A stretch of DNA of 64,000 bases from Paraburkholderia bannensis NBRC 103871 (GTDB lineage: Bacteria; Pseudomonadota; Gammaproteobacteria; Burkholderiales; Burkholderiaceae), in assembly GCF_000685015.1 (NCBI RefSeq), contig NZ_BAYA01000005.1, positions 186,001 to 250,000 on the forward strand. The letters run 5' to 3'. Shown piece by piece: positions 62,174-64,000 of the stretch; the stretch's first letter is position 1, and every line of letters starts with the position of its first letter. The position numbers were made by a program, and so were the translations under genes. The notes under the pieces were generated by a model, which was not told where the DNA came from, did not search any database, and saw only the letters and a program-made list of their open reading frames with translations.

Positions 62174-63172
62174 ATGAATATCGACATGCAGTCCTGGTAC
62201 CGCGTGGACATCGACCGCAAGGCGCTCAAGGAGCTTTCCGCGCGCTCGGATGCGCCAGGACTCGTGCAGGCGGGCGGCTTCTTCGCGCTGGTGGTCGCCA
62301 CGGGTGCGCTCGCATGGTGGTCGCTGGGAACCGTGTGGGCGATTCCTGCGTTCCTGCTTTACGGCACGGTGTTCGCCTTCAGCGAGGCCGCCGCGCACGA
62401 ACTGGGCCACGGCACGGCGTTCAAGACGCGCTGGCTCAACGAGTCCGTCTATTGGGTCATCTGTTTCATGTCGTGGCGCGAGCAGGTCTACAGCCGCTGG
62501 CTGCACGCGAAGCATCACACCTGCACGCACCTGACCGCCGCGCCTTATAAGGATCCCGAACTGGCGTTCAAGCGCCCGCTCAGTTATCTCAAGCTGGTGA
62601 CGGATTTCGTGCGCATCTCGCACGGCGTCCAGTTCCTGGGCGCGATCGTGCTGCACAGCTTTGGCATCGTCACGAAAGGCGCGAAGGAAGTCGTGCCCGA
62701 AAGCGAGTACCGCAAGATGCGCAATAACTCGCGCGTGCTGCTGGCCTGTTATATCGGCGTATTGGCGTGGGCGATCCTGGCGCATAGCTGGCTGCCCATT
62801 CTGTTTCTGTTCGTCTCACGCGCTTACGGCACCTGGCTGCACGAGCTGTGCGCGCTCACGCAGCACACGGGCCTCAAGGAGAACGTGCTCGATCATCGCG
62901 TATCGAGCCGCACCGTGATGCTCAATCCCGCTGTGCGCTTTCTCTACTGGAACATGAACTACCACATCGAGCATCACATGTTTCCAAGCGTGCCGTTCCA
63001 TGCGCTGCCGCAGTTCCATGCCGCCGTTGCAGCGCAAATGCCCACGCCCTACGCCGGTTTGTGGCCCGCGTGGCGCGAGATTCTCGCGATCTTCGCAAAG
63101 CAGCAACGCGATCCCGATTATGTCGTCGTGCGCGAATTGCCGCCTGGCCGCCAGGGCGACGCGGTCGCGTGA
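62174..63172 (+). CDS. MocD-like membrane di-iron oxygenase/desaturase
   Basis: 332 aa, fatty-acid-desaturase superfamily. Histidine boxes HELGHG (75-80), HAKHH (111-115) and HIEHH (about 265-269), plus an extra HELCALTQHTG. Membrane helices lie between boxes. In rhizopine gene sets, MocD works with ferredoxin MocE and reductase MocF to demethylate 3-O-methyl-scyllo-inosamine. ACGGAG precedes ATG 62174. The substrate here is unknown; O-demethylation of an inositol-like sugar is a hypothesis. Confidence 0.9.
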   Translation: MNIDMQSWYRVDIDRKALKELSARSDAPGLVQAGGFFALVVATGALAWWSLGTVWAIPAFLLYGTVFAFSEAAAHELGHGTAFKTRWLNESVYWVICFMSWREQVYSRWLHAKHHTCTHLTAAPYKDPELAFKRPLSYLKLVTDFVRISHGVQFLGAIVLHSFGIVTKGAKEVVPESEYRKMRNNSRVLLACYIGVLAWAILAHSWLPILFLFVSRAYGTWLHELCALTQHTGLKENVLDHRVSSRTVMLNPAVRFLYWNMNYHIEHHMFPSVPFHALPQFHAAVAAQMPTPYAGLWPAWREILAIFAKQQRDPDYVVVRELPPGRQGDAVA

Positions 63173-63222
63173 ATACGCTGAATCAGGCGAATCACTCCAG
63201 ATCATTCGAACGGGACATCACG

Positions 63223-63546
63223 ATGAATATCCTGCAATGGCACCACGTCTGCACCACCGATGATATCGACGAAGAAGACGTCATCGAGTTCGCGCACGAA
63301 GGCAAGCTCTACGCGGTCTATCACACGGCATCGGGTTTCTATGCGACGGCGGGCACCTGCACGCACGAGACAGCGCGCCTGGCGGACGGTTTCGTATTCG
63401 GCGAGATCATCGAATGTCCCATGCACATGGGCCGTTTCGATATTCCGAGCGGCAAGGCGCAAGGTGCGCCCGTGTGCGTGAATCTTGCGACGCATCCGGT
63501 CAAGACCGAAGGCGACAGTGTGTTTATCGGGCTGGAAGTCGAGTAA
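63223..63546 (+). CDS. MocE-type Rieske 2Fe-2S ferredoxin
   Basis: 107 aa. Rieske cluster motifs CTHETARLADG (Cys46, His48) and CPMHMGRFD (Cys65, His68) are intact. The length is normal for MocE and other Rieske ferredoxins that pass electrons to oxygenases. 50 nt downstream of the desaturase-like gene. The reductase (MocF) is not in the window, so it is missing, lies elsewhere or is borrowed. Confidence 0.93.
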   Translation: MNILQWHHVCTTDDIDEEDVIEFAHEGKLYAVYHTASGFYATAGTCTHETARLADGFVFGEIIECPMHMGRFDIPSGKAQGAPVCVNLATHPVKTEGDSVFIGLEVE

Positions 63547-63866
63547 CCGCATGGGGTAATTGCATCCGGCAACTCCACCTGCCGGAGCTTGCCACTGACG
63601 CATGGGTGGGCGATATGGGCCGCGGTTCATATCGCTATTTTTTTCGCATCATCTATTCATCGAAAGAACGCCAATTCTTACCTGCATGAAATATATTGGA
63701 AGCAATTGAATTATTTTAATTTCCATACATTCACAATGAAAGTAAAACTAAAGAATTCAAATTCACGGTCGTTATAAACAATGAATGAAAGTCATTGTCA
63801 TCGCAACGTGAAGCGCAAACGATAAAAGGCTTCACGGCGGCGCGAAATATGCGGGGATCGTCAACA
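63547..63866. other. AT-rich intergenic end of the window
   Basis: About 320 nt. A stem TCCGGCA-N8-TGCCGGA at 63565-63586 could be a weak terminator for the moc-like operon (no T run). Then 63620-63790 is strikingly AT-rich, with repeated A/T tracts, suitable for a promoter or an H-NS-bound region. No coding frame seen. Confidence 0.5.
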
Positions 63867-64000
63867 ATGCAGGTTACATCGTCCACTTCCACTGCGGCCA
63901 TGCCGGCAAGCACGCCCGTCACCGCCAGTGCAGGCAAGCAGCCGGACAACAACGCGAGCAGGCAACCGGAGTCCAGCACGAAGGTCACGCTATCGGATGA
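63867..64000 (+). CDS. Start of an unknown Ser/Thr/Ala-rich protein (partial)
   Basis: 44 codons visible from ATG 63867, cut by the right edge. The stretch MQVTSSTSTAAMPASTPVTA is low in complexity, then SSTKVTLSDE-like residues. GC and codon use return to genome normal here, which supports coding. No ribosome site is obvious. Family not identifiable from this fragment. Confidence 0.5.
   Translation, partial: MQVTSSTSTAAMPASTPVTASAGKQPDNNASRQPESSTKVTLSD

Overview
The window is GC-rich DNA with dense, strongly biased codon use. Its gene content points to a Burkholderiales bacterium of the Burkholderia/Paraburkholderia/Caballeronia group: an intracellular PHB depolymerase, many LysR/ABC scavenging cassettes, an nfr-type exopolysaccharide operon and several organosulfur oxidases. 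No rRNA, tRNA, CRISPR array, insertion sequence or prophage was seen. This is inference from gene content only; no search was run.

Layout. 1-3.5 kb: 3' part of a GGDEF diguanylate cyclase gene (cut by the left edge), PHB depolymerase and a glutathione S-transferase-like protein. 3.5-8.2 kb: a divergent LysR regulator and a phosphonate operon (phosphonoacetaldehyde hydrolase, Fe-type alcohol dehydrogenase, MFS carrier) closed by a strong terminator. 8.2-9.0 kb: a long AT-rich leader. 9.0-16.0 kb: three genes joined by 4-nt overlaps, coding for a BcsB-like protein, an NfrB-like glycosyltransferase with c-di-GMP-type MshEN repeats, and an NfrA-like outer-membrane protein. 16.1-17.5 kb: AhpD-fold protein and XRE regulator. 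17.6-20.0 kb: a lower-GC pocket with HIT + HNH nuclease facing an unknown two-gene unit. 20.2-28.2 kb: cupin, a ribose-type ABC importer, a lone sulfonate-type binding protein, and an operon of MipA, hydrolase and DUF4118-like sensor. 28.7-35.7 kb: TetR with SDR/epimerase sharing an 18-nt operator, efflux MFS, pirin, azoreductase with divergent LysR, and two small proteins.

35.9-58.9 kb is mostly organosulfur scavenging: an ssu-type ABC importer, two DszC/SfnB-type flavin oxidases, an LLM flavin monooxygenase, an APC permease, a sulfate-binding protein, a cystathionine gamma-synthase-family enzyme, another sulfonate-binding protein and tauABC-like genes. Interspersed are a desaturase, a PhnD-like protein without signal peptide, an orphan response regulator and a FUSC transporter. 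Several sulfur genes share a CCAATAACG / GATCGATAT element that may be a common sulfur-starvation operator.

59-64 kb: a secreted hydrolase, then a LacI repressor divergent from a sugar-binding protein, a membrane di-iron desaturase-like oxygenase and a MocE-type Rieske ferredoxin, which resembles the rhizopine moc demethylation module. The window ends in an AT-rich gap and the first codons of an unknown gene.

Most interesting for follow-up: the nfr-like operon with tandem MshEN motifs, the HIT/HNH pocket with its duplicated zinc-knuckle protein, the PhnW-less phosphonate operon (possible hydroxyethylphosphonate route), the moc-like module, and a WPR-repeat micro-ORF before the sulfur oxidase operon.
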